A stretch of 15,411 nucleotides of DNA from Paracoccaceae bacterium (lineage in GTDB: Bacteria; Pseudomonadota; Alphaproteobacteria; Rhodobacterales; Rhodobacteraceae), in the NCBI GenBank assembly GCA_026982255.1, contig JALSHL010000191.1:1-15411 (forward strand). The letters run 5' to 3'. Position numbers and translations under genes: made by a program. Of this stretch, positions 13,426 through 15,411 are shown piece after piece (the first letter of the stretch is position 1; each line of letters begins with the position of its first letter). The notes under the pieces are model-generated. The model was not told where the DNA came from and did not search any database. It was given only the letters and a program-made list of their open reading frames with translations.

Positions 13426-14310
13426 ATGGGCGACATAGCGGACGGGGATTCTATCGCGGCGCAGCGCGCGCGACAGCAGGATAGTCAGGACACACATCGA
13501 AAATCCGGTTTCTGGGGCAAACTGTTTGCTCCTGCGCCGGAAACCGTTCCGGAAACGCCCGAGGCCACGACCGGCACAGCGGAAACCCGCGAGATGCTGG
13601 TCAATGTGCGTAATATGAATGCGCTCCGTGTCGAGGATGTCGCCGTTCCCATTGCCAATATCGTGGCCGTGCCGGATGACGCGACGCTGGACGAGGTGGT
13701 GCAGGCGTTTCGCGACTCCACCTATTCCCGCCTGCCGGTCTATGACGAGACGCTGGACAATCCGGTCGGGCTGATCCACCTGAAGGATCTGGCGTTGAAC
13801 CACGGGTTCGGGGCCGGGAAGGGGTTCGACCTGAAATCGGAGGTCCGGCCGCTGTTGTATGTGCCGCCCTCGATGCCGATCGGGGCGCTGTTGCAGAAGA
13901 TGCAGAGCGAGCGGATCCATATGGCGCTGGTGATCGACGAATACGGCGGTGTGGACGGGCTGGTGACCATCGAGGACCTGATCGAGCAGATTGTCGGGGA
14001 AATCGCGGACGAACACGACGAGGAGGAGGCGCGCCTCTGGAGCGAGGAAACGCCCTCGGTGTTTCTGGCGCAGGCCAATACGCCGCTGGACGAGTTCGAG
14101 GTGGCAGCGGGGGTTGACCTGCTGCCCGATGATCTGGACGAGGATGTTGATACCCTCGGCGGGCTGGTGTTCATGCTGAGCGGGCGGGTGCCGGCGCGCG
14201 GCGAATGTATCCGCGACACCCAAGGTAACGAATACGAGGTGGTGGATGCCGATCCGCGCCGGATCAAACGCTTGCGGGTGCGGCTGAAAAACGCGCCTGT
14301 GGCGGGCTGA
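13426..14310 (+). CDS. corC: CorC/HlyC-type CBS-domain protein (YbeX)
   Basis: A 294-residue soluble protein of the CorC/YbeX group. It has a polar, low-complexity N-terminus (1-55), then two CBS domains: CBS1 about 72-125 (VPIANIVAVPDDATLDEV, then SRLPVYDETLDNPVGLIHLKD) and CBS2 about 138-195 (RPLLYVPPSMPIGALLQKMQ, then DEYGGVDGLVTIEDLIEQIVG). The CorC/HlyC transporter-associated domain is about 210-290 (DLDEDVDTLGGLVFMLSGRVP, RGE, KRLRVRL). There are no membrane segments, so it is the short CorC form, not the DUF21 membrane form. The family is linked to magnesium/cobalt efflux, and YbeX also to ribosome function. Older haemolysin labels should be taken lightly. AAGGAG and an earlier GAGG lie before the ATG; position between ybeY and lnt is the conserved one. 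Confidence 0.94.
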   Translation: MGDIADGDSIAAQRARQQDSQDTHRKSGFWGKLFAPAPETVPETPEATTGTAETREMLVNVRNMNALRVEDVAVPIANIVAVPDDATLDEVVQAFRDSTYSRLPVYDETLDNPVGLIHLKDLALNHGFGAGKGFDLKSEVRPLLYVPPSMPIGALLQKMQSERIHMALVIDEYGGVDGLVTIEDLIEQIVGEIADEHDEEEARLWSEETPSVFLAQANTPLDEFEVAAGVDLLPDDLDEDVDTLGGLVFMLSGRVPARGECIRDTQGNEYEVVDADPRRIKRLRVRLKNAPVAG

Positions 14311-14316
14311 CAGCGG

Positions 14317-15411
14317 GTGGATGTCAGCGGAAAACTCACCCGTCTGACCGGCAAGCGGCAGTTGGTCATGGCCTTTAGCGCCGGGGCCGCGCTGGCGCTG
14401 GTGCAGGCGCCATGGTCCTTTCCACTGGCGTTTTTCTTTGCCATTCCGTTGTTGTTCCGTCTGCACGCGGGCGCGGTGTCTGCGCGACGGGCGGCGCTGG
14501 TCGGCTGGATTGCGGGGCTGGCCTATTTCGGGCTAACGCTGTCGTGGCTGGTGGAGCCGTTTCTGGTCGATGCCGCCGCGCAGGGCTGGATGGCCCCCTT
14601 TGCCCTGTTTTTTATGGCGGCCGGTCTGGCGCTGTTCTGGGCGCTGGCCTTCGGGCTGGCGCGGCGCGGCAGTATGATCGCCTTTGCGGCGCTTTGGACC
14701 TTGCTGGAACTGGCGCGTTCCTATCTGTTTACCGGCTTTCCCTGGGCGCTGATCGGTTATGGCTGGGCGGATACGCCGGTGATGCAGGTGATCTCGGTTA
14801 TCGGGGTGCCGGGGCTGGGGTTCCTGACGATTCTGTTGGCGGTGCTGGTCGGGCAGGTGATCCGGGGGGACTGGCGTAATGTGGTGGCGGGGTTGGCGAT
14901 TCTGGCCGTGCTGTGGGGTTTCGGCAGCTATCGCCTGTCGCAGCCGGTGCCGGAGCGGGCGAGCCCGTTCAGCGTGCGGGTGGTGCAGCCGAATGCGGCA
15001 CAGGAGCTGAAATGGCTGCCCGAGTTCATGCAGGTGTTTTTCGAGCGCCAGCTGGCGCTGACGGCGGGGGACGGCGGGCCGCAGCCCGATCTGGTGATCT
15101 GGCCCGAAGCGGCGGTGCCGTTCATCCCTTCGGCCCGCCCCGACCTGTTGCAGCGTATGGCGGCAGAGGCGGGCGGCGCACGGATCGCGTTTGGCGCGCG
15201 ACGGGTGGATGCGGACAGCAGGTGGTATAACTCGCTGTATCTGCTTGATCCGCTTGGCAATATTTCCGCGCAATACGACAAGCGGCATCTGGTGCCGTTC
15301 GGCGAGTATTTTCCGCTGGCGGATTGGGTGGCGAGGCTGGGGATCGATGCGCTGACCGGCCTGACCGGCACGGGGTTTACCGCCGGCGAGGGGCCGGTGC
15401 TGGTGGAGACG
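14317..15411 (+). CDS. lnt: Apolipoprotein N-acyltransferase (3' end cut by window end)
   Basis: The reading frame starting at GTG 14317, six bases after the corC stop, stays open through 365 codons to the window edge. About six membrane segments fill residues 18-205, with the Lnt-typical LFTGFPWALIGYGWAD (137-152). A carbon-nitrogen-hydrolase domain starts near 218 (SVRVVQPNAAQELKW). The catalytic glutamate is E264 in IWPEAAVPF and the lysine K322 in DKRHLVPFGEYFP; the cysteine lies beyond the window. Lnt adds the third acyl chain to lipoproteins at the periplasmic face of the inner membrane. No ATG gives a complete first membrane helix: the first in-frame ATG (14368) would remove residues before it, so GTG is preferred; the ribosome site is weak, in keeping with coupling to corC. 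Confidence 0.93.
   Translation, partial: MDVSGKLTRLTGKRQLVMAFSAGAALALVQAPWSFPLAFFFAIPLLFRLHAGAVSARRAALVGWIAGLAYFGLTLSWLVEPFLVDAAAQGWMAPFALFFMAAGLALFWALAFGLARRGSMIAFAALWTLLELARSYLFTGFPWALIGYGWADTPVMQVISVIGVPGLGFLTILLAVLVGQVIRGDWRNVVAGLAILAVLWGFGSYRLSQPVPERASPFSVRVVQPNAAQELKWLPEFMQVFFERQLALTAGDGGPQPDLVIWPEAAVPFIPSARPDLLQRMAAEAGGARIAFGARRVDADSRWYNSLYLLDPLGNISAQYDKRHLVPFGEYFPLADWVARLGIDALTGLTGTGFTAGEGPVLVET

Overview
The window looks like chromosomal core DNA from an alphaproteobacterium, most likely a Rhodobacterales (Roseobacter/Rhodobacter-type) species. It is GC-rich. It has the conserved blocks miaB / phoH-ybeZ / ybeY / corC / lnt and ubiE-ubiB, and the protein sequences (Nth, UbiB, MiaB, YbeY with TNVLSWP) read like Rhodobacteraceae versions. 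This placement rests on recalled family sequences and gene order, not on a search.

Layout. 1-477 (-): 5' part of an Ada-like AraC-HTH/O6-alkylguanine-DNA methyltransferase, cut by the window start. It is divergent from 591-2224 (+), a translationally coupled pair of nth (endonuclease III) and a PfkB/adenosine-kinase-type sugar kinase. 2254-2316 holds three back-to-back hairpins, then a DEAD-box RNA helicase with a very basic tail (2351-4102), a TetR-family regulator (4181-4783) and the coupled ubiquinone genes ubiE-ubiB (4875-7138). A well-formed promoter directly after ubiB drives tRNA-Arg(CCT) (7182-7258). About 355 bases without a gene follow (7259-7614), with strong potential for RNA structure. 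On the minus strand, a coupled pair encodes a glycosyltransferase-like protein (9365 to 8517) and a FieF-like cation-diffusion-facilitator pump (8517 to 7615). Divergent from these, 9507 to the window end (+) carries miaB, an OmpA-family protein, a small lipoprotein, phoH/ybeZ, ybeY, corC/ybeX and the first 365 codons of lnt.

Functional themes. DNA repair is represented by the Ada-like protein and Nth, RNA metabolism by the helicase, tRNA-Arg, MiaB, YbeZ and YbeY, respiratory quinone synthesis by UbiE and UbiB, and the cell envelope by the OmpA-like protein, the lipoprotein, CorC and Lnt. Lnt adds the third acyl chain to lipoproteins, so the lipoprotein encoded upstream in the same direction is a potential substrate.

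Most unusual points. (1) An OmpA-like protein and a tiny lipoprotein, adjacent and placed between miaB and phoH, share an ungapped two-cysteine module of 33 residues (18 identical). (2) The intergenic stretch after tRNA-Arg contains a perfect 11-bp inverted repeat with nested and flanking stems. (3) Three hairpins lie in the helicase leader. (4) The glycosyltransferase-like protein has N-A-E where the family's acidic metal motif is expected. (5) A palindrome resembling an Ada box lies between the Ada-like gene and nth. No transposon, CRISPR array or phage gene was seen. Nothing here is clearly a new defence or mobile system.
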